A DNA stretch of 42,328 bases from Bifidobacterium breve (lineage in GTDB: Bacteria; Actinomycetota; Acidimicrobiia; Acidimicrobiales; Ilumatobacteraceae): the NCBI GenBank assembly GCA_945893395.1, contig CAMDEC010000008.1:1-42328 (forward strand). The letters run 5' to 3'. Below the pieces are notes generated by a model, which saw nothing but the letters and a program-made list of their open reading frames with translations, was not told where the DNA came from and made no database searches. The translations under genes and the position numbers were made by a program. Positions 8,516 through 16,707 of the stretch are shown here, piece by piece; position 1 is the first letter of the stretch, and each line of letters opens with the position of its first letter.

Positions 8516-10819
8516 TCATGTATTGATGATTACAAGGACGAGCGCCGCAATTGCTGCTGCGCTAAACAACAGTGCGCCATACTGGCTGACCTTGCCCGAC
8601 TGGGTTGGTTGGGCGGCGGTGCCGACAGACTTGGTGAAAGTTGCCGAGTTGTTCACGGTCGAATCGACAACTCTTTGGTCGACGTTCTTGTAGACCCAGT
8701 CTGAAATTGTTCGCGTTGACTTGGCAAAACCATGCAAAATGCCGTCCAAAATATTTTGGTTGAACCAATATGCCGCGCGCGAAATCGGATGAGCGACGCT
8801 GTGCACGATTACTTTTTCGTAGAGATGATCTAGGTAATATTTTTTGACCAAAAAGTTGTGCCCGAGCCCGAGCACCTTGACACGCTGAGTCAAACCAACA
8901 AGGCGTGGGTCGCGTTTGGTGAACAAAAGCAAACTCATTATCCATGAAATTGCAATGCCCAAAAATACGATGGCCATTGAGATCATCGCCTTTGACCACT
9001 TAAACTTTGCATGTTGCAGTTGCGGTGCGTAGCAAACGCCCGTTTCTGGTGTGGCTGAACCGCACACAGATTTTGAGTGTGATTCTTCGGCGCTTGGCAA
9101 GTTAACGATTAACGATTCGCCAGGTCCACCAGAGGGGGCGTCTACAACAACTTCAATCGCGCGTGGCTCAACCCAAAGTTTCATTCGCTCCCAACTCTCG
9201 CCAAATGGTGTGGCGTTCAAAAAGCCCGAGCCGAGTGCCAGCACCGACAAAATCATTAGCGGCACAGTAATCAACAGACCTGATTCGTGCGGGCCGTGCA
9301 AGTCATTTATTGCGTGTGCATCGTGTGTCGCGTGAGCATCATGAGCATCGTGCGTCGCGTGACCAGCAGAGGCGCCACGCGGTTCACCAAAGAAAGTTAG
9401 ATATGTCGCACGCGTCATATATGCCGCAGTCATGAACGCACCCAAAAGACCAATGATCATGAACGTGTTATAACCGTTGTTTCCGACATTGTCGATGATT
9501 TCATCTTTCGAGAAAAAGCCCGAGAATGGAAACACGCCGCACAGGGCAAGGGTCGAAATAATCCAAGTCGCAAACGTAATTGGCATGACTTTGCGCAAAC
9601 CACCCATATCACGCTTCATGTCGAACGAATGATGCGATGCACTGTGGCTGATTGAACCAGCACCCAAGAACAAACAGGCTTTAAAAAATGCGTGGGTAAA
9701 AATATGGAATACAGCCGGCAGCCACGCTCCGGCTCCGAGACCGAGCATCATGTATCCCAACTGCGAGACCGTCGAGTAAGCAAGCACGCGCTTGATGTCG
9801 TTTTGCACGAACGCAAGCGCCGCCGAAATGACAATCGTGATCCCACCGATGATCATTATCAGATTGCCGCCGCTGCCAAGAATGTCGAGCCCGACAAAGA
9901 AAACTGGATACAACCGCGCCACCAAAAACACACCCGCGACAACCATCGTCGACGAGTGCAACAGAGAACTTACCGGGGTTGGACCAGCCATTGCATCCGG
10001 CAACCAAGTGTGTAGCGGAAACTGACCGCTCTTACCGATGCTGGCGATAAACAACGCAATCGCCGCAATCATGATCACAGTGCTGTTTGGTTCACCCGAT
10101 AAAGCCCACGCTGAAATACCACGAATTGAAAACCCAGAGACTCCTAAATTTTCTTGGGTCCATTCGTTGGCAGAAAAATAAAGCATGCTGATGCCGACCA
10201 AGAGACCAATGTCGCCGACGCGAACTGTAAAAAACGCTTTGAGTGCCGCACGACTGTTGGCGTCTTCTTCCCACCAGTGACCAATCAACAAGAAGCTGCA
10301 CAAACCCATGATTTCCCAGCCGAGCAAAAACAAAATCATGTTGTCGGCCAACACCATCGCCAACATGCCACCTGAGAACAAAGTCAGCGCCGCGAAAAAG
10401 TGCGTGTAGCGACGATCGCCGCGCAAATATTCGAGCGAATAAATCTGCACGAGCGTCGAGATAAATGCAACGACAAAAAGCACGACGATCGAAAGACCGT
10501 CAATGTGCTGGCCGATGCCAAAATCAAGACCGCCACTCTGCCACCACGACCACGACTTGATGACCGGAGTTACAAATTGTTCTTCTGCCGCACTGTTGAC
10601 GCGCTGAATCCACTGATAGGCGGCGCCAGCCGACAACACGAGCGAGGCGACCATCGACAAAACACCGAGTTCACTGCCTTTCATCGGCAGACGCTTGCCG
10701 ATCAAAATAATCAAGGCGAAAGCAATCGCCGGCACAACCGGAATCAGCCAAGCGTGCTCAAGAAACCAGCCAGTTGCCAGTGGTGCGAGAACTTCAGATT
10801 CTTTGGCAAACAAGTTCAT
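8516..10819 (-). CDS. nuoL: NuoL, first complex I: distal proton-pumping subunit with His-rich loop
   Basis: At 767 residues this is clearly longer than the usual 610-660 for NuoL. Channel residues are present: E169 (FLLGWEIMGLCSF) and K263 (IGKSGQFPLHTWLPDAM). The extra length includes a loop at residues 487-511 with eight histidines spaced every third residue, followed downstream by a Cys/Ser-rich stretch (about 570-610) before the final transmembrane helix and long lateral helix. The ATG at 10819 overlaps the nuoK1 stop by four bases. The pumping function is inferred from the family; the role of the His loop is unknown. Confidence 0.95.
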   Translation of the reverse strand: MNLFAKESEVLAPLATGWFLEHAWLIPVVPAIAFALIILIGKRLPMKGSELGVLSMVASLVLSAGAAYQWIQRVNSAAEEQFVTPVIKSWSWWQSGGLDFGIGQHIDGLSIVVLFVVAFISTLVQIYSLEYLRGDRRYTHFFAALTLFSGGMLAMVLADNMILFLLGWEIMGLCSFLLIGHWWEEDANSRAALKAFFTVRVGDIGLLVGISMLYFSANEWTQENLGVSGFSIRGISAWALSGEPNSTVIMIAAIALFIASIGKSGQFPLHTWLPDAMAGPTPVSSLLHSSTMVVAGVFLVARLYPVFFVGLDILGSGGNLIMIIGGITIVISAALAFVQNDIKRVLAYSTVSQLGYMMLGLGAGAWLPAVFHIFTHAFFKACLFLGAGSISHSASHHSFDMKRDMGGLRKVMPITFATWIISTLALCGVFPFSGFFSKDEIIDNVGNNGYNTFMIIGLLGAFMTAAYMTRATYLTFFGEPRGASAGHATHDAHDAHATHDAHAINDLHGPHESGLLITVPLMILSVLALGSGFLNATPFGESWERMKLWVEPRAIEVVVDAPSGGPGESLIVNLPSAEESHSKSVCGSATPETGVCYAPQLQHAKFKWSKAMISMAIVFLGIAISWIMSLLLFTKRDPRLVGLTQRVKVLGLGHNFLVKKYYLDHLYEKVIVHSVAHPISRAAYWFNQNILDGILHGFAKSTRTISDWVYKNVDQRVVDSTVNNSATFTKSVGTAAQPTQSGKVSQYGALLFSAAAIAALVLVIINT
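9287..9361 (-). repeat. His-every-third-residue loop in NuoL1, partly encoded by an 18-bp direct repeat
   Basis: This segment encodes NuoL1 residues 487-511, with His at 487, 490, 493, 496, 499, 502, 508 and 511. At DNA level, two 18-base units differing by one base (9318-9335 and 9345-9362) repeat with a 27-base period, suggesting expansion by slippage or duplication. The period-three histidines are seen directly. Metal binding is only a hypothesis. Confidence 0.75.
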
Positions 10820-11115
10820 CCGCGCATCTCCGACAAGTCGTCAACCGAAATCGTTTTCTTGTTTCGATAAACGAGCAAGACCAGACCAAGACCGACACCC
10901 ACTTCGGCGGCCGCGACCGCGATGATATAAAGCGCAAAAGTGTGGCCATCGGTTGAACCATTGCGCAGCGCGAATGTCAGCAGGTTGATATTCACCGAAT
11001 TCAAGATCAACTCGATCGACATCAAAATCAAGACTGCATTTTTGCGCGCGATTACGCCGTAGACGCCAATGCAAAACAGCACGGAAGCCAAGAACAAGAA
11101 CTGATTGACGTACAT
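10816..11115 (-). CDS. nuoK: NuoK, first complex I
   Basis: A 99-residue three-helix subunit of normal length. The LILMSIELILNSVNINLL segment carries the conserved membrane glutamate that helps link the quinone site to the pumps, and a second glutamate follows in VAAAEVGVGLGLVLLVYR. The start is the ATG at 11115, four bases after nuoJ1, and the stop overlaps the nuoL1 start as ATGA. Confidence 0.95.
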   Translation of the reverse strand: MYVNQFLFLASVLFCIGVYGVIARKNAVLILMSIELILNSVNINLLTFALRNGSTDGHTFALYIIAVAAAEVGVGLGLVLLVYRNKKTISVDDLSEMRG

Positions 11116-11119
11116 CAGA

Positions 11120-11614
11120 TCAGTCCTTTCTTGCCAGAACTATTGCGCCAATAACCGCAGCCAGCAACACGAACGAAAGCGCCCAAAACGGCAGCAAGTA
11201 AGGGCCGAAAATCTGATCCGAGACTTCTTGAGTCGAAACAACTTTGGCTGAGTCAGGCAATTTCTCGGCGCCGAACGACCTGGTCAGGGCAAGACCCATC
11301 GCGACAAGCATTATCAGACCGACCGGTATGCCGAGTTTTTTATATGAGTTGTTGAGATCTGATTCGGCGCCGATACGCGCGCGAGTCAGCATCGTTCCGA
11401 AAAGAAACAGCACCATCACCGCACCTATATATACGAGTACTTGAGTGATCGCGACGAACTCGGCAGCCAACAAGATGTACTGACCAGCAGCACCAGCCAA
11501 AACCACGACCAGCCAAAGTGCGGCGTGCACAACATTGTTGGTCGTTACAACTCGCAAAGCAGCCACGATCATCAGCACTGCGATTATCCAAAAACCTATA
11601 TTTTGTGCGATCAC
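11120..11614 (-). CDS. nuoJ: NuoJ, first complex I
   Basis: A 164-residue membrane subunit when started at the GTG at 11614, which has an AAGGA ribosome-binding site 11 bases upstream; the longer frame to 11896 runs through nuoI and is not credible. It has five helices, with the typical VHAALWLVVVLAGAAGQYI and FVAITQVLVYIGAVMVLFLF segments; the second corresponds to the flexible helix 3 with a pi-bulge. It forms the link between NuoA/NuoH and the antiporter subunits. Confidence 0.93.
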   Translation of the reverse strand: MIAQNIGFWIIAVLMIVAALRVVTTNNVVHAALWLVVVLAGAAGQYILLAAEFVAITQVLVYIGAVMVLFLFGTMLTRARIGAESDLNNSYKKLGIPVGLIMLVAMGLALTRSFGAEKLPDSAKVVSTQEVSDQIFGPYLLPFWALSFVLLAAVIGAIVLARKD

Positions 11615-11633
11615 GACTGCGCTGATCCTTCTA

Positions 11634-12122
11634 TTATTTCTTCTTCTTGTCGGCGCCGGTCTCGAGAGCCGGAGCTTCGGGGACGGTTTCCATCCACTCG
11701 CTGAGTTTCGTTTTATCGTGCAACAAATCGGCAATGTTGGGCTCGGAGTATTCATATTCGGGGCTCCAGAAAAGAGCATCAAACGGACAAACCTCGACGC
11801 AGATGCCGCAGTACATGCACAACGCGTAGTCGATGTCGAAACGATCCAGCAGGTTGACTTGACGCGGCTTACCACCTTCGCGGCGCGGCGGTGCAAGTTC
11901 TTTGTGCGCTTCGATGTAAATGCACCAATCGGGGCACGATCGTGAACACAACATACATGAGGTGCAGTTGTCTTGATGCAACGCGATCACCCCACGCGAG
12001 CGAATCGGTGGGGTTTCTTTCTCGTGCGGATACTGGACGGTGTTCGCCCCCTTCGTCGCCGTGTTGAACAAAGTACCGAGCGTTACGCCGAGACCTTTTA
12101 CCAACCCAGGCACTTTTGGCAC
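11634..12122 (-). CDS. nuoI: NuoI, first complex I: 2x[4Fe-4S] subunit
   Basis: A 162-residue iron-sulfur subunit. Cluster ligands are C53, C56, C59, C63 ([12 protein letters not shown]) and C102, C105, C108, C112 ([12 protein letters not shown]), with the cross-over expected for 8Fe ferredoxin folds. It carries electrons through clusters N6a and N6b to NuoB. With no NuoE, NuoF or NuoG in this operon, it would be the outermost redox subunit and the likely docking point for an outside donor. It starts at the GTG at 12122, overlapping the nuoH1 stop by one base, and ends in a Lys-rich tail. Confidence 0.95.
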   Translation of the reverse strand: MPKVPGLVKGLGVTLGTLFNTATKGANTVQYPHEKETPPIRSRGVIALHQDNCTSCMLCSRSCPDWCIYIEAHKELAPPRREGGKPRQVNLLDRFDIDYALCMYCGICVEVCPFDALFWSPEYEYSEPNIADLLHDKTKLSEWMETVPEAPALETGADKKKK

Positions 12123-13174
12123 TAGAACACCACCTTTAATATTGAGGTAACCATGATGTTGGCCAAAGCAACTGGTATCAGGCCCTTCCAGGCAAACCGT
12201 TGCAACTGGTCTTCACGAAGACGCGGATAACTAAATCGAATCCACATGATGATGAACACGATCAGCATCATCTTGGTGAACATAATCAATGGTCCGGCAA
12301 AATTCATCCAGTTGTCGACTTCATCTATTGATGTCCAACCGAACCACGAGAACGGCACACCCCAACCCCCGAGGAACAACACGGATGCGATCATCGCAAA
12401 CACACCCGCGGTGGCGAATTCTCCGATAAAGAAAATCAAAAAACGAAAACCTGAATACTCGGTCATGTAGCCAGAGACGAGTTCGCTTTCTGCGATCGGC
12501 ATGTCAAACGGAGCCTGAGTCAATTCGGCTTGAATTGCGATCATAAAAATTACGAATCCAACGAACTGACTGATTAGGTATGGATGACCAACAGCATCAA
12601 TGCCGAACATCGACCCAGAGTTTTGCGCAACAACAATCTTTTGCAGATTCATCGTGCCGGCCTGAATCACAACACCCATAACGGCCAGAACCATCGGCAA
12701 CTCGTAGGCGATCAATTGACCGGCTGCACGCAAACCACCCAATAGTGAATATTTATTCGCACTCGACCAACCGGCAATCAAAATTCCGAGAACAGAGACC
12801 GAAGAAACCGCAAGCGCATAGAAGATGCCCGTTTCCAAATCGGTGAACAAAGCATCTGGGCCAAACGGCACAACCACGACGAGCAAGAAAGTGCTGAGCA
12901 AAACAATTATCGGCGCCATCTTGAAAATTCGTGCGTCGGCACGCTCGGGCACAATGTCTTCCTTCTGCAACCACTTTCCAACCTCGGCGAAAAGTTGCAT
13001 TGAGCCATAAGGACCGGCTTCCATCGGACCAAGTCGACTCTGCATAAACGACATCATCTTGAACAAAAACACATAAACGATCGTTCCTGCCGGCAGTAGC
13101 ACGGCAACTAGCCCACCCAACACCCGAAACAATGACTCTCCCCAATATGGAATCTCAGCGAGCAATGGGCTCAT
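12122..13174 (-). CDS. nuoH: NuoH, first complex I: divergent quinone-channel subunit
   Basis: A 350-residue membrane subunit with about eight helices that normally forms the entrance of the quinone tunnel. The family fold is clear ([16 protein letters not shown] near 221-236, then MTEYSGFRF). However, residues conserved in canonical NuoH/ND1 are missing: the Glu-Arg pair before the conserved Lys is Leu37-Phe38 here (FLFKMM), and the first Glu of the loop acidic cluster is Ile227. The NuoH of the second cluster keeps these residues. The ATG at 13174 overlaps the nuoD1 stop as ATGA. Confidence 0.94.
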   Translation of the reverse strand: MSPLLAEIPYWGESLFRVLGGLVAVLLPAGTIVYVFLFKMMSFMQSRLGPMEAGPYGSMQLFAEVGKWLQKEDIVPERADARIFKMAPIIVLLSTFLLVVVVPFGPDALFTDLETGIFYALAVSSVSVLGILIAGWSSANKYSLLGGLRAAGQLIAYELPMVLAVMGVVIQAGTMNLQKIVVAQNSGSMFGIDAVGHPYLISQFVGFVIFMIAIQAELTQAPFDMPIAESELVSGYMTEYSGFRFLIFFIGEFATAGVFAMIASVLFLGGWGVPFSWFGWTSIDEVDNWMNFAGPLIMFTKMMLIVFIIMWIRFSYPRLREDQLQRFAWKGLIPVALANIMVTSILKVVF

Positions 13175-14343
13175 CGATCAATGTCTCCAAGAATGAAATA
13201 AAGAGAAGCCAAAATTGTCACGATGTCCGGCACATATACGCCGCGCAACAACCACGGTGTAATTGAAATATTGTTGAAACTTGCCGAACGAATCTTGACC
13301 CTGAACGGTCCAAGGTCGCCACGCGAAACTACGTAGTAGCCCATTTCACCGAGTGGATTCTCAGTTGAAACCCAGGCTTCACCTTCGGGAACCTTGATGA
13401 TCTTCGGCACTTTGGCCATAACCGGCCCGGCAGGAATCGAACCCAAGAGTTGGTCGACAATTTTTGTCGACTCACGAGTTTCTTGCAGACGAATCCAGCA
13501 TCGCGCGAAACTGTCGCCGTCAGGATGCGTCCAAACTTTCCAGTCGGCCTTGTTCCACATCATCGGCAACGACTGATCACGACGCAAGTCCCAATCCACG
13601 CCGCTGGCTCGTAAGTTGGCGCCAGAGAGACCGTACTGCAGAGCAACATCTCGTGGAATCACACCGATGCCTCGAGTTCTGGACTGAAAGATTTCGTTGC
13701 CAAACAGCAAATCTTCGATCTGATCGCAGAAACCGCGAAGTTTTTTCATCACAGCACGAGTTTCGTCGATCCATCCAGCGGGTAAATCATCTTTTAATCC
13801 ACCGATGCGGTCAAAGTTCGGATGAAAGCGACCACCAGTTGCCGACTCGATCAGATTCAAAACATATTCACGATCACGGAATGCAAGAAACACCGGCGTA
13901 ATTGCTCCGAGTTGCACGCCAAGATCACCCAAAAATAACGAGACGTTGGCGATACGTGAAAGTTCGAACAAAATCGTGCGAATGTATTGCGCACGAGTTG
14001 GTGCTTCAACACCCATCAACTTTTCTGCGGCCAAGATGAACGGTACTTCGTTGGCAAAACTTCCGAGCCAGTCAATGCGATTGACAAGGGTCGTAACTTG
14101 TGGAAATGTTCGCACTTCGGCGAGTTTTTCATAACCGCGGTGCATGTATCCGCACGCAGGTTCAGCCCAAACAACTTGTTCGCCATCCAGACGGGCAATA
14201 ATCCGCAGAGTTCCGTGCGTCGCCGGATGTTGTGGGCCGATGTTCAGCGTCATGCCCTCGGTCTCAAGTTCGAGGTTCAGCCGTGCGTCTGCCGCCTGCG
14301 CTGCGATATATGAAAGTTGCTGACGATCACCGAGCATTGTCAC
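13171..14343 (-). CDS. nuoD: NuoD, first complex I: quinone-site subunit with substituted key residues
   Basis: A 390-residue 49-kDa-type subunit that, with NuoB, forms the quinone head-group pocket. GPQHPATHG contains the conserved His43. Aligning by eye without gaps to bovine NDUFS2, Trp92 replaces the quinone-binding Tyr108 and Gln144 replaces Asp160, the partner of His59. Arg69 in MHRG matches the Arg85 that NDUFAF7 methylates. The C terminus (LGDIDR) is intact and no hydrogenase-type Cys pairs are present, so it is not a NiFe hydrogenase. The GTG at 14343 overlaps the nuoC1 stop as GTGA. It is catalytically unusual but otherwise well preserved. Confidence 0.95.
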   Translation of the reverse strand: MTMLGDRQQLSYIAAQAADARLNLELETEGMTLNIGPQHPATHGTLRIIARLDGEQVVWAEPACGYMHRGYEKLAEVRTFPQVTTLVNRIDWLGSFANEVPFILAAEKLMGVEAPTRAQYIRTILFELSRIANVSLFLGDLGVQLGAITPVFLAFRDREYVLNLIESATGGRFHPNFDRIGGLKDDLPAGWIDETRAVMKKLRGFCDQIEDLLFGNEIFQSRTRGIGVIPRDVALQYGLSGANLRASGVDWDLRRDQSLPMMWNKADWKVWTHPDGDSFARCWIRLQETRESTKIVDQLLGSIPAGPVMAKVPKIIKVPEGEAWVSTENPLGEMGYYVVSRGDLGPFRVKIRSASFNNISITPWLLRGVYVPDIVTILASLYFILGDIDR

Positions 14344-15002
14344 GAAGCATCACCGTCGCTTGAATCGCCCGAGTCATCCCCGCCTGGCAACGGTTCAACA
14401 TCCACGATGCCCGGCCACGGCTTGACCATGCGCGCAAGCAACGGAAAATCTTTGCGCATTGGATGCCCTTCAAAGTCGGCCGGCAAATACATCTTTCGTA
14501 AATCCGGGTGTCCGGCAAACTCAATACCGAACATTTCATGTGCCTCGCGCTCGTGCCAATTAGCCCCAGCGAACACCGTAATCAAAGAATCAATTGTCGG
14601 CACCGCGTCTGAGACATCTGCCTTGACATTCAAACCGATATGAGTCTTCGAGTTGACGATGCGGACAAAAACTTGCATCCGAGTTTCGCCACCCGCATAC
14701 CCCGAACGAATAGTCATGTCGCGTTGCGGGGTCGGTTCTGTGGGGTCATCTTCGCCACGACCATATGGCGACGGCATCCAGTCAATCGCCGACAAGAAAC
14801 AGAAATAATCAAACGAGTTGATATCACGAAGTTTTTTTATACTTGTTTGCCAGGCATCATTTCGCACGCGAATCCAAATGTCATCGCCGGGTTTGAGATG
14901 CGAATCAACAACGGCATCACCCAGCGAACTCTTGATCGCCACCAGCAACTCTTCACGAGCAGCATCAACTACCGGTGTTGTGATTTCGCTATTTGACGAC
15001 AA
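14340..15002 (-). CDS. nuoC: NuoC, first complex I
   Basis: The 30-kDa-type subunit, which connects NuoD and NuoI in the hydrophilic arm. The family signature [19 protein letters not shown] followed by a [10 protein letters not shown] motif is present. The start is uncertain: a TTG at 15002 has a GAGGTGA ribosome-binding site five bases upstream and gives 220 residues; a GTG at 15011 and an ATG at 15038 are in frame. All of these overlap the end of nuoB1. The tail is rich in Asp/Ser ([14 protein letters not shown]). Confidence 0.92.
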   Translation of the reverse strand: MSSNSEITTPVVDAAREELLVAIKSSLGDAVVDSHLKPGDDIWIRVRNDAWQTSIKKLRDINSFDYFCFLSAIDWMPSPYGRGEDDPTEPTPQRDMTIRSGYAGGETRMQVFVRIVNSKTHIGLNVKADVSDAVPTIDSLITVFAGANWHEREAHEMFGIEFAGHPDLRKMYLPADFEGHPMRKDFPLLARMVKPWPGIVDVEPLPGGDDSGDSSDGDAS

Positions 15003-15549
15003 CGGTCTCACCTCGGCGCTCGGCAATTTCGGCAGCATCCACAGGTGCGTCCATTGACTTTGTTCCCTCGCCACGCCAGCGCGCGCCCATGTCTTCGTTC
15101 TTGATTCGCTGTTGCAAAAGCACGATGCCTTCGAGCAATGCTTCAGGTCGGGGTGGGCAACCAGGCACATAAACATCAACCGGAATAATTTGATCCACGC
15201 CTTTGGTCACCGAGTAACTGTCCCAATATGGGCCACCACAGTTGGCGCAACTGCCCATGCTGATTACATATTTTGGTTCCGGCATCTGCTCGTAAAGTCG
15301 GCGAATCACGGGTGCCATCTTGTCGGTGACGGTGCCCGAGATTACTACGAGGTCAGCCTGACGCGGACTTGCTGGCAACGGAATAACTCCGAGACGCATC
15401 ACGTCGTAGCGCGGTGAACCAAATGCCGCACCCATTTCGATTGCACAACAAGCCAAACCCCATTGGTAAACCCACAGTGAATACGAGCGACCCAAATTAA
15501 AAAGTGAACTTAGCGGCTTTGGCAATCGGCCACGATCAACTAAACCCAT
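14989..15549 (-). CDS. nuoB: NuoB, first complex I: N2-cluster subunit
   Basis: A 186-residue subunit from the ATG at 15549; the frame continues to 15660 but those residues lie inside nuoA1 and look spurious. The N2 [4Fe-4S] ligands are C34 and C35 (ACCAIEM), C101 (MGSCANCGG) and C131 (PGCPPRPE). C104, three residues after the third ligand, is an extra cysteine that NuoB2 lacks. N2 passes electrons to the quinone pocket shared with NuoD1. The start overlaps the nuoA1 stop by ten bases. Confidence 0.95.
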   Translation of the reverse strand: MGLVDRGRLPKPLSSLFNLGRSYSLWVYQWGLACCAIEMGAAFGSPRYDVMRLGVIPLPASPRQADLVVISGTVTDKMAPVIRRLYEQMPEPKYVISMGSCANCGGPYWDSYSVTKGVDQIIPVDVYVPGCPPRPEALLEGIVLLQQRIKNEDMGARWRGEGTKSMDAPVDAAEIAERRGETVVVK

Positions 15550-15905
15550 CGCAACACACCTTTGCGCCATGCATAAATCAAACCGAGCAACAAAATGAAA
15601 ACGAACGCACCCATTTCGACCAGACCAAACACGCCGTATCGCTCGAGTTGGGTCGCCCACGGAAAGATAAAAACTGCTTCAACATCGAACACGACGAACA
15701 AAAGCGCAAAAATGTAATAGCGCACTTGACTCTGCGACCAGCCGTGACCGACCGGGTCGACACCACTTTCATATGTCAACATTTTTTGGGGATTCGGGCG
15801 ATTCGGGCGCACGATGGATGCGATCCACAACAGCAACCCGGCCACCGCCACGGCCGCTCCACCAAACCAGACGACAGTTAAATACGACCGAAGAAAGGTA
15901 GACAT
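15540..15905 (-). CDS. nuoA: NuoA, first complex I; first gene of the 11-subunit operon
   Basis: A 121-residue three-helix subunit of normal length. It shows the conserved YESGVDP loop segment and [14 protein letters not shown], whose acidic residues sit in the membrane near the quinone channel. It is the first gene of the operon, which has no nuoE, nuoF or nuoG anywhere between it and nuoN1. An 87-base gap separates it from the next gene upstream, so the operon promoter is probably there. Confidence 0.95.
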   Translation of the reverse strand: MSTFLRSYLTVVWFGGAAVAVAGLLLWIASIVRPNRPNPQKMLTYESGVDPVGHGWSQSQVRYYIFALLFVVFDVEAVFIFPWATQLERYGVFGLVEMGAFVFILLLGLIYAWRKGVLRWV

Positions 15906-15992
15906 ACCCCTGTAAAACTAGTCTGCAAACGCGTTCTTGGTTTAACTACAAAGCACATTGGGCGGTTGTGAAAGAATGCACTCGCTTTGGTT
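15906..15992 (-). promoter_or_regulatory. Probable promoter region of the 11-subunit nuo operon
   Basis: This 87-base gap is the only non-coding DNA upstream of nuoA1. On the minus strand it contains the -35-like TTCACA and, close to the gene, ACTAGTTTTACAGGGG, which could supply a -10-like element and a weak ribosome-binding site. I could not pick one convincing promoter pair. The role is inferred from position. Confidence 0.35.
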
Positions 15993-16697
15993 TTACTTGG
16001 CTGAATACTCCATGAACCAATCCACAAGACGTGCCGCCGCGGGGGCACTTTGCGCGACCTCTCTGCTCGTTTGGGCAATGAGTTCGCTGGCTTTTAGACC
16101 AACTTTGGCCAGTTCTTCTCGACCAGATTCGCTCGCCCACCTTTGCACAATTTGTTCAGTTGCTTCAGGATGAAATTGCGTCGCAAACGAACGACCAGCA
16201 CGAATCGCCTGTGGCCCGGCGGGGCTCGTGGCAAGAACCTCGAGCGACTTAGGCACGGTGAATGTGTCGTAATGCCACTGCAACCACTTGCCCGAAATCA
16301 CCTCATTGGGCGGCTCTGCAGAAACTTCGTGCCAACCAATCTCGTGATGCTCCGCGCGTTGCGCCGAACCACCAAATGCCGTGGCCATAATCTGTGCGCC
16401 ATAACAAATGCCAAACATCGGTATGCCTCGCCGATGTGTTTCTAAAATCAATTCACATTCGGCGCGCACGTTCTTGGCGAGATCTGGCCAATAGACCGAC
16501 CACCAACTACCCAGCAAAATAACTAGATCTGCACCGTCCAGAGATGGCCACAAATCTGGATTTTCGCGTTCGCAATGTTCGAACACGCCGCCGTGCTGTT
16601 TGAATCGCTCGCCGATGAAACCATGCTCGACAAATCGTTGGCCGATAAAGCCGGGGTCGGCATCCTCAGCATTGGCAACCAACAACGCGCGCATCAC
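15993..16697 (-). CDS. Class I glutamine amidotransferase-like protein
   Basis: A 234-residue single-domain GATase1 protein. The nucleophile elbow is GICYGAQ with C98, and the His-Glu pair is at H176 and E178 (TQFHPEA). The oxyanion-region LLGSWWSVYW differs from the common GGP motif. Such stand-alone domains resemble GuaA-type amidotransferases that hydrolyse glutamine or gamma-glutamyl amides; the partner is unknown. The start is the GTG at 16697 or the adjacent ATG at 16694. It is last in an apparent operon with an epimerase (10-base gap) and a membrane glycosyltransferase. Confidence 0.85.
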   Translation of the reverse strand: MMRALLVANAEDADPGFIGQRFVEHGFIGERFKQHGGVFEHCERENPDLWPSLDGADLVILLGSWWSVYWPDLAKNVRAECELILETHRRGIPMFGICYGAQIMATAFGGSAQRAEHHEIGWHEVSAEPPNEVISGKWLQWHYDTFTVPKSLEVLATSPAGPQAIRAGRSFATQFHPEATEQIVQRWASESGREELAKVGLKASELIAQTSREVAQSAPAAARLVDWFMEYSAK

Positions 16698-16707
16698 TTG
16701 AAACTTA

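Noticed and set aside
9318-9362. CRISPR-like or mobile repeat
   Set aside because: The 18-bp repeat is in frame inside nuoL1, occurs only twice and encodes the His loop, so it is coding repeat expansion. No CRISPR array or insertion-sequence ends were seen anywhere in the window.
11615-11896. Long N-terminal extension of nuoJ1
   Set aside because: The extra 94 residues lie over nuoI1, are rich in Arg, Ser and Cys, and lack any NuoJ similarity. The GTG at 11614 with an AAGGA site is better.
13464-13901. A 145-codon open frame antisense to nuoD1
   Set aside because: It is composed of Arg/Ser/His-rich sequence typical of frames opposite real genes and matches nothing; nuoD1 is intact.
13171-14343. 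NuoD1 as a group 4 NiFe hydrogenase large subunit
   Set aside because: The absence of Tyr at the quinone site resembles hydrogenases, but the N- and C-terminal CxxC pairs that hold NiFe are missing and the neighbours include full NuoA, NuoJ, NuoK and NuoN.
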